From an uncultured Anaeroplasmataceae bacterium (GTDB taxonomy: Bacteria > Bacillota_I > Bacilli_A > Acholeplasmatales > Anaeroplasmataceae): DNA of 55,715 nt. This document shows, one piece after another, positions 16,724 to 27,334 of the stretch. The stretch lies in assembly GCA_947589245.1 (NCBI GenBank), contig CANQBD010000008.1:1-55715 (forward strand), read 5' to 3'. The notes under the pieces are model-generated. The model was not told the origin of the DNA. It worked only from the letters and a program-made list of their open reading frames with translations, and searched no databases. Both the position numbers and the translations under genes were made by a program. How positions within the stretch are numbered: the stretch's first letter is position 1; each line of letters starts with the position of its first letter.

Positions 16724-18232
16724 ATGGCTAATATTAATTTATCTGAAATTTCAAGCTTAATAAAGGAGCAAATTAAAGCCTATAATGATAAGATTCATAC
16801 CGAAAATGTAGGCAAGGTTGTTGAAGTTGGTGACGGTATTGCTGTTGTTTATGGCTTAGACAATGCTATGTCATCAGAACTACTAATCTTTCCTAATGAT
16901 GTTTATGGTATGGTTCAGGATTTAAGAAGTGATAGTGTTGGTGTCATTTTATTAGGTGACTCTTCGAAAATAAAAGAAGGAGATACTGTAAAATGTACCG
17001 GCAAGGTCTTAGAGATTCCTGTAGGTGAAGAATTTATTGGCCGTGTAGTTAATTCTTTAGGTCAACCTATTGATGGTAATGGGGCTATTAAGGCTACTAA
17101 GACTCGACCTATTGAAGTTAAAGCTACAGGCGTAATGGATAGAAGTAGTGTTGATACTCCACTTCAAACAGGTATTAAAGTGCTTGATGCCTTAGTACCT
17201 ATCGGTCGTGGTCAACGTGAACTTATTATTGGTGATAGACAAACTGGTAAAACAGCTATTGCTGTAGATACAATCATAAATCAAGCCGACAAGAATGTTA
17301 TTTGTATCTATGTAGCCATTGGTCAAAAGGAATCGACTGTTTCTAATGTTTATGAAACATTAAAAAATTATGATGCTATGCGTTATTCAATTATCGTGTC
17401 AGCTTCAGCATCTAACCCAGCACCTATGCTTTATTTAGCACCTTATGCTGGTGTATCATTAGCTGAATATTTTATGTTTCAAGGCAAAGATGTTTTAATT
17501 ATTTATGATGACTTATCAAAGCACGCTGTTGCTTATCGTGAGATGTCTTTATTATTACATCGTCCACCAGGAAGGGAAGCTTATCCAGGTGATGTATTCT
17601 ATTTACATTCACGTTTATTAGAAAGAGCTGCTAAATTGAATGAGAAGCTTGGCGGTGGTAGTATTACAGCATTGCCAATAATTGAGACTCAAGCTGGTGA
17701 TATTTCAGCTTATATTCCAACAAATGTCATTTCCATTACTGATGGTCAAATTTTCTTACAGGCAGATTATTTTTATAAAGGTATTAGGCCAGCAATCAAT
17801 GCCGGTTTATCAGTATCTCGTGTTGGTGGTGCTGCTCAAACAAAGGCAATTAAAAAAGTTTCTGGCACATTACGTTTGGACTTGGCTGCATATCGTGAGC
17901 TAGAAGCATTTACGCAATTTGGATCTGATCTTGATCAATCAACTAAGGCGCGTCTTGAGCGAGGTAAGAGAACAGAAGAAATTTTAAAACAAGATCTTCA
18001 TAAGCCTCTTGAAATGGAAGAAGAAGCTTTAATTCTTTATTGTTTAACTAATGGTATTTTAGATAGTATTCCTCTTAAAGATTTAAAACGTTTTGAAGAG
18101 AGTTTGTATTTAGATCTTAAGGTTGATAAGGAAGGCAAAAAACTTGCTGAATATATCAAGACTACTAAAACATTACCTGATTTTGACAAGCTTAATGCTT
18201 ATTTAAATAATTTTAAAAAGAAATTTGAGTAG
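16724..18232 (+). CDS. atpA: ATP synthase F1 subunit alpha
   Basis: The non-catalytic nucleotide-binding subunit, 502 residues. The P-loop is GDRQTGKT (170-177), and the arginine-finger region is [15 protein letters not shown]. The family segments [22 protein letters not shown] and [21 protein letters not shown] are present. The length is normal. SD agaagggat lies before ATG. Confidence 0.98.
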   Translation: MANINLSEISSLIKEQIKAYNDKIHTENVGKVVEVGDGIAVVYGLDNAMSSELLIFPNDVYGMVQDLRSDSVGVILLGDSSKIKEGDTVKCTGKVLEIPVGEEFIGRVVNSLGQPIDGNGAIKATKTRPIEVKATGVMDRSSVDTPLQTGIKVLDALVPIGRGQRELIIGDRQTGKTAIAVDTIINQADKNVICIYVAIGQKESTVSNVYETLKNYDAMRYSIIVSASASNPAPMLYLAPYAGVSLAEYFMFQGKDVLIIYDDLSKHAVAYREMSLLLHRPPGREAYPGDVFYLHSRLLERAAKLNEKLGGGSITALPIIETQAGDISAYIPTNVISITDGQIFLQADYFYKGIRPAINAGLSVSRVGGAAQTKAIKKVSGTLRLDLAAYRELEAFTQFGSDLDQSTKARLERGKRTEEILKQDLHKPLEMEEEALILYCLTNGILDSIPLKDLKRFEESLYLDLKVDKEGKKLAEYIKTTKTLPDFDKLNAYLNNFKKKFE

Positions 18233-18240
18233 GTGATAAG

Positions 18241-20518
<2,278 letters not shown>

Positions 20519-20519
<1 letters not shown>

Positions 20520-20908
20520 TGAAAATAGTTGTTTCAACCCATCAAGGTAACCTTTATAATGAAGAGGTAGATTATGTAGTTATAAAAAACAATGATGGTG
20601 AATTTGCAATTTTAAAAAACCATATACCTGTTGTGGCTGTTATTAATGAGGGCTATGTCAAGCTTGTTAAAGGTAATGAAGAATATTATGTAGTGATTAT
20701 CAGTGGAATTTTAGAATTTCACGATGACAATGTTAATGTTCTAGCGCAAGAGGCCCATATTGGTTATAATCGTGAAAGTGCCAAAAATCATTTAGATGAG
20801 TTCCGTAAGGAAAGACTTGATAAGAATCGTAAGGAACAGGTTGATTTGACTCAAAAAGAAAAAGAGCTAAGAGAACATCTTAGAAATTCTAAAGCAGGTC
20901 AATTATAA
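20519..20908 (+). CDS. atpC: ATP synthase F1 subunit epsilon
   Basis: A 129-residue subunit that regulates rotation. The N-terminal beta-sandwich (about 1-83) contains EFAILKNHIPVVAVI and the segment ISGILEFHDDNVNVLAQEA, followed by a C-terminal helical hairpin rich in Arg, Lys and Glu. It starts inside the atpD stop codon (TAATG) and is followed by the operon terminator. Confidence 0.95.
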
Positions 20909-20912
20909 AAAC

Positions 20913-20938
20913 GGGCTATATTTAATATAGCTCTTTTA
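20913..20938 (+). terminator. ATP synthase operon terminator
   Basis: GGGCTATAT pairs with ATATAGCTC (one G-T pair) around a 3-base loop, followed by TTTT, four bases after the atpC stop. Confidence 0.75.
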
Positions 20939-20981
20939 TATTAATAAAGAAAGGAAACAACAATGTTTTAGGTATTTACTA

Positions 20982-21185
20982 ATGATAGAGGGAATTCTTT
21001 TTTCAACAGGCTTTTGTATTTTCTTTGTAATAACATTTTTAATTTTACAAGCTTCAAGGTTGGATGAATGTTTTAAGCAAGGGAAAGTAATTCAAATAAA
21101 AATAGCTTATTTTATTATCTCTTTTATTTGTGCTTTTATTATCGCTTTTGGACTAAATTATATTGTGTCTTTAATTTCTTTTTAA
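20982..21185 (+). CDS. ywzB: DUF1146 (YwzB-like) small membrane protein
   Basis: A 67-residue protein with two hydrophobic helices (about 3-22 and 41-64) joined by LDECFKQGKVIQIK. Size, topology and place just after atpC match the DUF1146/YwzB family of Bacilli, whose function is unknown. SD taggt sits 8 bases before the ATG. A two-codon reading frame (ATG TTT TAG at 20962) with its own SD precedes it and could modulate translation, although this may be chance. Confidence 0.75.
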   Translation: MIEGILFSTGFCIFFVITFLILQASRLDECFKQGKVIQIKIAYFIISFICAFIIAFGLNYIVSLISF

Positions 21186-21201
21186 AAAAAATATTTTTTT
21201 T

Positions 21202-21231
21202 GTATAACCTTACCCGTCCTAATCCATACTA
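21202..21231 (+). promoter_or_regulatory. Forespore sigma (F/G-type) promoter of spoIIQ
   Basis: GTATA (21202-21206), an 18-base spacer and CATACTA (21225-21231) match the sigma-G-type consensus gnATR-N18-CATnnTA. The predicted transcript would start only about 10 bases before the SD of spoIIQ. In Bacillus, spoIIQ is transcribed by forespore sigma factors. Confidence 0.6.
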
Positions 21232-21248
21232 CTAGTGAGGTGAAGGAA

Positions 21249-21935
21249 ATGAAAGACAAAGTTAAAAGATTTTTAATAGACAAGAAAGAGTTATTAGTTT
21301 TCATTGCTGTTGTAGTAGTAGTATTTGCTACAGTTATCACTATTGCTTCTTTAGCATTAACAGATGCTCCCGTAGTTAATGATGATCCAGTGGTAAATCC
21401 TGACGATGATAACAATACAGTAACACCACCAGCTGATGATGATGATAAGAATGTTACACCAGAACCAGAGGAACCTAAATTCACTCTACCTGTTAGTGGT
21501 GAATATGAAATTGTTAGAACATTCTTCGATATTAATTTATCAGATGAAGAACTAGTTTCTGCGGTCATTGTTAATGGTAGCTATATGATTGAGTCTAAAG
21601 GTTTAAGCTATGCTAAGCCAGATAATTCAGAATTTTCTGTTAGTTCAATCTATGCTGGGGTTGTTCTATCGGTAGAAGAGGATGAATTAAATGGTACTAC
21701 AGTAACTATTCAACATTCTAATAATGTTGTAAGTATTTATTCATCTTTAACGGATGTAAAAGTTAAAGCAAACGATTCAGTTGCTTTAGGACAAACAATT
21801 GGTACAGCATCTACATCTTTATTTGATGTTGAAGCAGGAGTACATGTACATTTAGAAATTAAAGTTAATAACTCTTATGTCAACCCAACAAATATCTTTG
21901 GTAAAGAAATGTCTGAAGTTGCAGCAACTAAGTAG
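21249..21935 (+). CDS. spoIIQ: SpoIIQ-like LytM (M23) protein with degenerate metal site
   Basis: A bitopic forespore membrane protein that, by family, spans the engulfment channel together with SpoIIIAH. One membrane helix (about 15-37) is followed by an acidic Pro/Asp linker (about 40-76) and a LytM domain (about 78-215). The first metal motif HxxxD is replaced (ESKGLSYA at about 115-122), while HVH remains at 199-201, so peptidase activity is probably lost, as in B. subtilis SpoIIQ. The ATG at 21249 is chosen with SD gtgaagga. It lies between ywzB and spoIIID, the conserved neighbourhood of spoIIQ, and has a forespore-type promoter. Confidence 0.85.
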   Translation: MKDKVKRFLIDKKELLVFIAVVVVVFATVITIASLALTDAPVVNDDPVVNPDDDNNTVTPPADDDDKNVTPEPEEPKFTLPVSGEYEIVRTFFDINLSDEELVSAVIVNGSYMIESKGLSYAKPDNSEFSVSSIYAGVVLSVEEDELNGTTVTIQHSNNVVSIYSSLTDVKVKANDSVALGQTIGTASTSLFDVEAGVHVHLEIKVNNSYVNPTNIFGKEMSEVAATK

Positions 21936-21955
21936 TAACTGACTTTAAATAATAT

Positions 21956-21990
21956 ACACATTGGTCTTTGAACTGGCTAATGTGTTTTTA
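21956..21990 (+). terminator. Terminator after spoIIQ
   Basis: ACACATT...AATGTGT form a stem with a roughly 15-base loop that can partly pair further, followed by TTTTTATTTTT. Confidence 0.75.
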
Positions 21991-21994
21991 TTTT

Positions 21995-22023
21995 TCATAA
22001 AATAAAAGTGGCTTGCATATTTA
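21995..22023 (+). promoter_or_regulatory. Possible sigma-E promoter of spoIIID
   Basis: TCATAAA (21995-22001) and CATATTTA (22016-22023) with a 14-base spacer resemble mother-cell sigma-E elements (kmATATT, N13-15, CATAnnnT). B. subtilis spoIIID is sigma-E dependent. The match is imperfect. Confidence 0.35.
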
Positions 22024-22041
22024 ATACTAGGTGATTTGATA

Positions 22042-22293
22042 ATGGAGGAAATCAAAAGTCGAGTATTAGAGATGGCTTATCTAATGTTAGATGGAAGAAG
22101 AACGGTTAGAGAAGTAGCAAAGTTGATTGGCTTTTCCAAATCAACAGTTCATCATGATCTAACAACTAAGCTGGAAAAGTTTGATTATAATTTGTATCTA
22201 AAGGTAAAGGATTTATTAGAATACAATAAAAAAGTCCGCCATTTAAGAGGCGGAGAAGCTACCAGACTTAAATATCAGCAGGAACTTCAATAG
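22042..22293 (+). CDS. spoIIID: Sporulation transcription factor SpoIIID
   Basis: A small mother-cell DNA-binding protein (83 residues) that activates or represses sigma-E and sigma-K genes. The helix-turn-helix spans about 18-42 (RTVREVAKLIGFSKSTVHHD), and the diagnostic basic C-terminus reads VRHLRGGEATRLKYQQ, almost identical to the B. subtilis sequence. The ATG at 22042 lies behind SD aggtgat; a TTG six bases earlier is less likely. Its 3' end overlaps the convergent yigZ gene by 26 bases. Confidence 0.97.
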   Translation: MEEIKSRVLEMAYLMLDGRRTVREVAKLIGFSKSTVHHDLTTKLEKFDYNLYLKVKDLLEYNKKVRHLRGGEATRLKYQQELQ

Positions 22294-22882
22294 GAAAGAG
22301 TCCTAAATTTTCGAGTAATATGTCACCTATCTTATAGGTGTAGGCATCCTTTTGAAGATTTTGATATAGTGGTTCTTTACAATAACCTTCAATTATGACC
22401 TCATCTAGAAATGAGGTTTTTTCTATATGAACATAATTAAACATTTTAGTGAATATTTGATATGCTGAATAGGATAGTGTAGCTTTAAAACGAATTTGTT
22501 TTTCTAAAATGAAAAACTTTGCATTCTTTAAAACTTCACTAGTTGCTGAACTATAAGCTCTAACCAAACCACCAGTTCCTAAAAGGATTCCTCCAAAATA
22601 TCTTGTGACAATAACTAAAATATTTGTTATATCCATTTTATTTAATACATCCAGTATTGGAGCACCAGCTGTTTTGGCTGGCTCACCATCATCACTACAT
22701 TTTTGTCTATTTTCATCTAAACGATAAGCATAACAATGATGATTTGCATCATAATATTTTTTCCGTGTCTTAGTTAAAATATCCTCGATTTCATCTAAAG
22801 TATTTACTCTAAATGCTTCAGCAATAAAGCGTGATTTGTTTATTATTATTGTATTTTCATAATATTGTTGGATTAATTTCAA
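22268..22882 (-). CDS. yigZ: YigZ/IMPACT family protein
   Basis: A conserved YigZ (UPF0029/IMPACT) protein, a two-domain alpha/beta fold linked to translation or stress control in other organisms; its precise bacterial role is not settled. The N-terminal signature is visible: NTIIINKSRFIAEAFRV, ANHHCYAYRL, SDDGEPAKTAGAPIL and VTRYFGGILLGTGGLVRAYS. It has 204 residues when started at the TTG at 22882, which sits 4 bases after GGTGAG; TTG and GTG codons further 5' overlap that SD. It is convergent with spoIIID and divergent from cca. Confidence 0.93.
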   Translation of the reverse strand: MKLIQQYYENTIIINKSRFIAEAFRVNTLDEIEDILTKTRKKYYDANHHCYAYRLDENRQKCSDDGEPAKTAGAPILDVLNKMDITNILVIVTRYFGGILLGTGGLVRAYSSATSEVLKNAKFFILEKQIRFKATLSYSAYQIFTKMFNYVHIEKTSFLDEVIIEGYCKEPLYQNLQKDAYTYKIGDILLENLGLFPIEVPADI

Positions 22883-22898
22883 TTTTCTCACCAAAGAT

Positions 22899-22927
22899 AT
22901 TATACAATGTTATTTTTTTCTTTGCAA
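22899..22927 (-). promoter_or_regulatory. Sigma-A promoter of yigZ
   Basis: On the minus strand TTGCAA (22922-22927), a 17-base spacer and TATAAT (22899-22904). The expected start of transcription falls almost at the SD, so the leader would be only about 10 bases. Confidence 0.65.
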
Positions 22928-22977
22928 ATAGATAGATTTTTCACTATTTTTGTTTTATAATTAATTTGGTGTTTGTA

Positions 22978-24090
22978 ATGAATAAATTAGATCTTGGTAT
23001 CCAAATTATTAAAAAAATAAATGCTAATGGTTTTGAGGCTTACATTGTTGGTGGAGCAGTTAGAGATTATTTATTAGGTGTTGATATTTTCGATGTTGAT
23101 ATAACTACCAATGCTTTACCTAAAGACTTAAAGAAGCTATTTAAAGTTGCTTCTTTAGAAGCTAGTTCTTATCAAGGAATTAAAATCATTGAGGCTGGAA
23201 TTGAATTTGAAATTACATCTTTTAGAAAAGATTTAAAATATCTTGATCATCGTCATCCTGAAACAGCAATTGCCTCTAGTTTGAATGAAGATTTGGCCAG
23301 AAGAGATTTTACAATTAATGCTTTAGCTATGAATAGTAATTATGAAATAATTGATAATTATAATGGTCAAGCTGATTTGAAAAAAAAGCTAATTAAGACG
23401 ATAAGAGAGGCACAAGTTCGTTTTGATGAGGATGCCCTAAGGGTCTTACGAGCAATTTATTTTGCTGGCAAATTAGACTTTGTTTTAGATAAGTCAATTA
23501 TTGAAAGTTTTAAAAATGATTATGTTAAATATTTGGCAGAAGAGCATATTATAAAGATGCTTAAAAAAATTTGTGCTTGCCCCTATGATAAGGGATTATA
23601 TTATCTTACTAAATATAATATATTAAGAAGTTTTCCTATTTATCAAGTAATGGCAAGTGAAGCATATCAATATAATGTCAAAGAAGATATATTTGCCTTA
23701 TTTTATTTATTGCATAATTTTTTACCTAAAAATTTAAAGCTTTCCAATCAAGAAATTAAAGAGGCTAAAGCTATAGCTTATTTAATTAATAATAATTTTA
23801 ATGATGAATCTTTATATTATACAGCTTTAGAATATGTTAAACGAGCTATTACTCTTTATAATGTTTTTAAAAAAGCAGCTTTAGACTTAAATGATATTAT
23901 TGATAGAAAAAAACATTTAACAATTAATAATTTTAAAGATATAGATTTTGATTTTAGTTTGGTAAAACCTAGTTTACGTGGGCAATATATTAAAGTGATT
24001 GAAAAAGCAATATTATCCCATAAGATAAGTAATAATTTAGAAGAGATAAAGAACTATTTAGAGTCAGGAGAATTTGATAATGAAGCATAG
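22978..24090 (+). CDS. cca: CCA tRNA nucleotidyltransferase
   Basis: A class II nucleotidyltransferase of the poly(A) polymerase superfamily that adds or repairs the tRNA 3' CCA. The N-terminal catalytic domain shows GGAVRDYLLG and the metal-binding pair in FDVDITT, then RRDFTINALAMN and a DEDALRVLRAIYFAGKL neck. The C-terminal helical body (to residue 370) is divergent, as is usual for the family. The ATG at 22978 is chosen; TTG and GTG codons upstream lie in the SD (tttggtg). It overlaps pulA by 11 bases. Confidence 0.93.
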   Translation: MNKLDLGIQIIKKINANGFEAYIVGGAVRDYLLGVDIFDVDITTNALPKDLKKLFKVASLEASSYQGIKIIEAGIEFEITSFRKDLKYLDHRHPETAIASSLNEDLARRDFTINALAMNSNYEIIDNYNGQADLKKKLIKTIREAQVRFDEDALRVLRAIYFAGKLDFVLDKSIIESFKNDYVKYLAEEHIIKMLKKICACPYDKGLYYLTKYNILRSFPIYQVMASEAYQYNVKEDIFALFYLLHNFLPKNLKLSNQEIKEAKAIAYLINNNFNDESLYYTALEYVKRAITLYNVFKKAALDLNDIIDRKKHLTINNFKDIDFDFSLVKPSLRGQYIKVIEKAILSHKISNNLEEIKNYLESGEFDNEA

Positions 24091-26149
24091 TATTGTTGCA
24101 TTTATAGATAATTATGATGATATTACACTTTTAAACTATCGGAAAGCTCGTTATAAGGCTAAGCATTTTTATTTGTATGATTCTGAGGATTTAGTTGAGG
24201 AATTAGTTGAAAAATATCATAGCACGGAAGATAATCTCATTAAGATTGGGTTTGCCATTCAAACGAAGCTTAATCTCCATCATAGTTATGTAATATTAGA
24301 TGATTTAAATAATACTATTCCCGTTTATTCTGGTAGTGTTGTAAGAACCACTTTATTTGAGTCAGAATTTTTTTATGATGGTCCTTTGGGAGTTGATTAC
24401 ACAAGGGAAAGAACTATTTTTAGAGTATGGTCACCTGTAGCTAAGACAATCTTTATTGAACTTAAATTCCCTAATGGTAAAATTGATAAACGGGAAATGG
24501 TTTATCAGACAAGAGGTATGTGGGAAATAAATATGGATGGTGATTTGGAAGGAACGGCTTATGTTTATTTAGTTAAAATATTTGATAATTATGAGCGTGT
24601 TCAGGATCCATATGGCATCTCATCTAGTGCTAATGGTGAATATAATTATGTAATTGATATTAATAAGCTTTATAAACCAAAGTATCCTAAACCTCATTTT
24701 TCTGGTTATTATACTGATGCTGTTATTTATGAGGCAAATATAAGAGATATGACCATTGGTCTAAACAATGAACATAAAGGCTGTTTTTTAGGACTTGTTG
24801 ATGAGCGTGCAGATTATGGTTTAAACTATATTGCCTCCTTAGGTGTTACCCACCTTCAATTAATGCCTATATTTGATTTTGGAGGTATTGATGATATAGC
24901 TAAAGCCAAGAATTATAATTGGGGCTATAATCCGGAACAATATTTTATTCCTAGTGGTTGGTATTCTGAAAATCCTGATGATCCATATTCAAGAATAAAT
25001 GAGCTATTAATGCTTATTGATGAGGCCCACCAGCGTGGTTTAAGAGTTGTTTTAGATGTTGTTTTCAATCATGTTTTTGATAGTAAGCATCACGCTTTTG
25101 ACTTATTGGTACCGGGTTATTTTTATCGTGTTGATGGTTATGGTAACGCTACTAATATTTCTGGGTGTGGTAATGATTTAGCTACTGAAAAAAGAATGTG
25201 CTCACGTTACATAATAGATAATTTAATTTTTTGGACTAAGCTATATAATATTTCTGGTTTTAGATTTGATTTAATGGGCTTACTTGATATTGAGACTTTA
25301 AATAAGGCTTGTAATGAGCTTCAAAAAATTGAACCTAACATTATGCTTTATGGTGAGGGTTGGGATATGCCAAATACTATTCCAGATGCTTTTAGACCCC
25401 ATTTCTATAATCATCATAAGATGCCACATTATGCTTTCTTTAATGATAAGTATCGTGATGTTATTAAAGGCAGTCAGTGGAATAGTTCTTTAGGCTTTGC
25501 TTTTGGTCAAGGTGAACTTGATAATGATGTTTATCATTTGGTGACTGGTAGTTGTATTGATAATTATCGTTTTCAAAATCCTAATCAAAGTATTAATTAT
25601 GTAGAATGTCATGACAATTATACTGTTTTTGATTTTGCTACTAAGGTTTTAAAATTAAATGATACGGTTGCTTATAAAGGTAGTAAGCTTGCTTTACAAA
25701 TAGTGGCTATTTCTTTAGGTGTGGTATTTATTCATGCTGGTCAAGAATTTTATCGTACAAAAAATGGTGTTGAAAATTCCTATAATTCAGGAGATAAGGT
25801 TAATGCTTTTGATTATGCCAGAAGAGATTTATTTCTTGCCGACATTGAAGGTTTTAAGGATCTATTAAACATTCGTAAGACTTATTCAGTATTTAGACTT
25901 ACTAATCTTTTTGAAGTTGAAAAGCGAGTTTATTACGTTGATAAGCTATCCTCTGCTGGTTTATTGTGTTATGTTTTAGATGGTGATGGTTATCGGTTGA
26001 CAATAGCTATTAAAAATGATGATATACCAAAAGAACTTAATTTTAATAATAGTGAAATGATTTTTGATGGTTCAAAAGCTGTTAGTCAAAAATTGTCTAC
26101 TTATACTTTAAATGAGACAGGAGTTTATATATTTAAGGAGTTGAAGTAA
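24080..26149 (+). CDS. pulA: Type I pullulanase (GH13)
   Basis: An intracellular debranching enzyme that cleaves alpha-1,6 bonds of glycogen or imported branched maltodextrins. An N-terminal extension and a CBM48-like domain (about 95-200, containing RTIFRVWSPVAKTIFIEL) precede the GH13 barrel. YNWGYNPEQYF is the type I pullulanase motif, FRFDLMGL carries the nucleophile Asp, LYGEGWD the acid Glu and ECHDNYT the third Asp. It has 689 residues and no signal peptide. The ATG at 24080 follows SD aggag at 9 bases and overlaps the end of cca. The next gene starts within its stop codon. Confidence 0.95.
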   Translation: MKHSIVAFIDNYDDITLLNYRKARYKAKHFYLYDSEDLVEELVEKYHSTEDNLIKIGFAIQTKLNLHHSYVILDDLNNTIPVYSGSVVRTTLFESEFFYDGPLGVDYTRERTIFRVWSPVAKTIFIELKFPNGKIDKREMVYQTRGMWEINMDGDLEGTAYVYLVKIFDNYERVQDPYGISSSANGEYNYVIDINKLYKPKYPKPHFSGYYTDAVIYEANIRDMTIGLNNEHKGCFLGLVDERADYGLNYIASLGVTHLQLMPIFDFGGIDDIAKAKNYNWGYNPEQYFIPSGWYSENPDDPYSRINELLMLIDEAHQRGLRVVLDVVFNHVFDSKHHAFDLLVPGYFYRVDGYGNATNISGCGNDLATEKRMCSRYIIDNLIFWTKLYNISGFRFDLMGLLDIETLNKACNELQKIEPNIMLYGEGWDMPNTIPDAFRPHFYNHHKMPHYAFFNDKYRDVIKGSQWNSSLGFAFGQGELDNDVYHLVTGSCIDNYRFQNPNQSINYVECHDNYTVFDFATKVLKLNDTVAYKGSKLALQIVAISLGVVFIHAGQEFYRTKNGVENSYNSGDKVNAFDYARRDLFLADIEGFKDLLNIRKTYSVFRLTNLFEVEKRVYYVDKLSSAGLLCYVLDGDGYRLTIAIKNDDIPKELNFNNSEMIFDGSKAVSQKLSTYTLNETGVYIFKELK

Positions 26150-27027
26150 TGAAAATAATAGGTAAAATTATTGGTATTAATACCTCAGATAGTTTATTTA
26201 ATTTAACAGTTGTTGATAAGTTAGAAAATATTTATAATCTTAAAACTAGTGTTAATAATTATAATGTTGGAAATGTTTATTGCTTTAATGTTGAAGAAAT
26301 AAAGGGTGAGCGAGTTTCCTATAAAATCAATAACTATTCCACTATTGAAGAACTTAATTTTAAAGAAACAGACCAAATTTTGAGAGATTTTATGCCTTCC
26401 GCTCCACTATCATTAGAAGAAGCTATGGCTATCATTGATAAATATATCAGTTGTATCGACAATGTTATTATTAAAGAAATAACAAGTAATTTATTATCAG
26501 AATATACTCCAAAATATTTTACATATCCTGCTGCTAGTCGTCTTCATCATGCCTATGTGGGTGGTTTGGCTTATCATTGTGTTGGTATGCTGAAAATGGC
26601 TGATGCTTTTATAGAAAATTATCCTTATTTAAATAAGAATTATTTATATGCGGGAATTATCTTACATGATTTAGGTAAGATTCAAGAATTGACAGGTATT
26701 CAAAATACCGAATATAGCTTAGATGGTCAATTGCTTGGTCATTTAGTAATTGGCGCTTTAGAGATTAGTAAAATGGCGACTAAACTAGGTTATGATGATG
26801 CTGAAGAAGTTAAGGTTTTAAAACATATCTTAATTTCTCATCATGGACAACCTCAATTTGGGGCAGCTAAACGGCCTATGACACCAGAGGCTATTGCTTT
26901 ATGGTATATTGATACTATTGATTCAAAGTTTAGAGTTTTGGGTGAAGAGCTTGCTAAAACAGAGAGTGGTAATTTCACAGAAAGTATTGGTGTTTTAGAT
27001 AAAATCAAAGTTTATAAGGTCAAGTGA
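26149..27027 (+). CDS. yhaM: 3'-5' exoribonuclease YhaM-like
   Basis: YhaM enzymes degrade RNA and ssDNA from the 3' end. The 292-residue protein has an N-terminal OB-like region (about 1-70) and an HD domain. The HD metal ligands are visible in RLHHAYVGGLAYHC, ILHDLGKIQEL and ISHHGQPQFGAAKRP, the last being typical of YhaM. It is translationally coupled to pulA (TAATG) and ends with TGA, confirming the standard code. Confidence 0.92.
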   Translation: MKIIGKIIGINTSDSLFNLTVVDKLENIYNLKTSVNNYNVGNVYCFNVEEIKGERVSYKINNYSTIEELNFKETDQILRDFMPSAPLSLEEAMAIIDKYISCIDNVIIKEITSNLLSEYTPKYFTYPAASRLHHAYVGGLAYHCVGMLKMADAFIENYPYLNKNYLYAGIILHDLGKIQELTGIQNTEYSLDGQLLGHLVIGALEISKMATKLGYDDAEEVKVLKHILISHHGQPQFGAAKRPMTPEAIALWYIDTIDSKFRVLGEELAKTESGNFTESIGVLDKIKVYKVK

Positions 27028-27085
27028 TGATTGGGCTTGCCAAAATTAAAGTTTTTTGTTAGAATTATAAGAAATAATAATGTGA

Positions 27086-27303
27086 TGAAGGAGAAGTAGT
27101 AACAATACTTCTTTAAGCTTTTAGAGAAGAGGGTTAGGTGAAAGCCTCTGCTTAAGGTATTGCGAATTCATCTCCTAAATGATACTAATCCTATCCGTAA
27201 ATTAGGCGTTAACTATAAATGAGTGCTATAATTATTCAATTATAGAACTAGGGTGGTACCACGATAATTCGTCCTTAGAAGTTAACTTTTAAGGACTTTT
27301 TTT
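27086..27303 (+). ncRNA. T-box leader sensing tRNA-Phe, upstream of pheST
   Basis: The hallmark T-box sequence AGGGTGGTACCACG is at 27250-27263. It is followed by the terminator hairpin GTCCTTA.../...TTAAGGAC (27271-27296) and seven Ts. Stem I is closed by AGGAGA (27089-27094) and TCTCCT (27171-27176). The triplet TTC at 27167-27169, in the loop just before the 3' arm of that helix, is the natural Phe specifier. Uncharged tRNA-Phe should favour the antiterminator and raise pheST transcription. No convincing -35/-10 was found upstream. Confidence 0.93.
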
Positions 27304-27334
27304 ATGGTTTGATTTAAAAAAGAGAGGGATAAAT

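Noticed and set aside
20962-20970. Two-codon frame ATG TTT TAG with SD before ywzB
   Set aside because: May be chance; no evidence of function beyond the SD.
21182-21568. 128-codon minus-strand frame opposite spoIIQ
   Set aside because: Low-complexity Ser/Thr/Gly sequence mirroring the Asp/Pro linker of spoIIQ; no promoter or SD.
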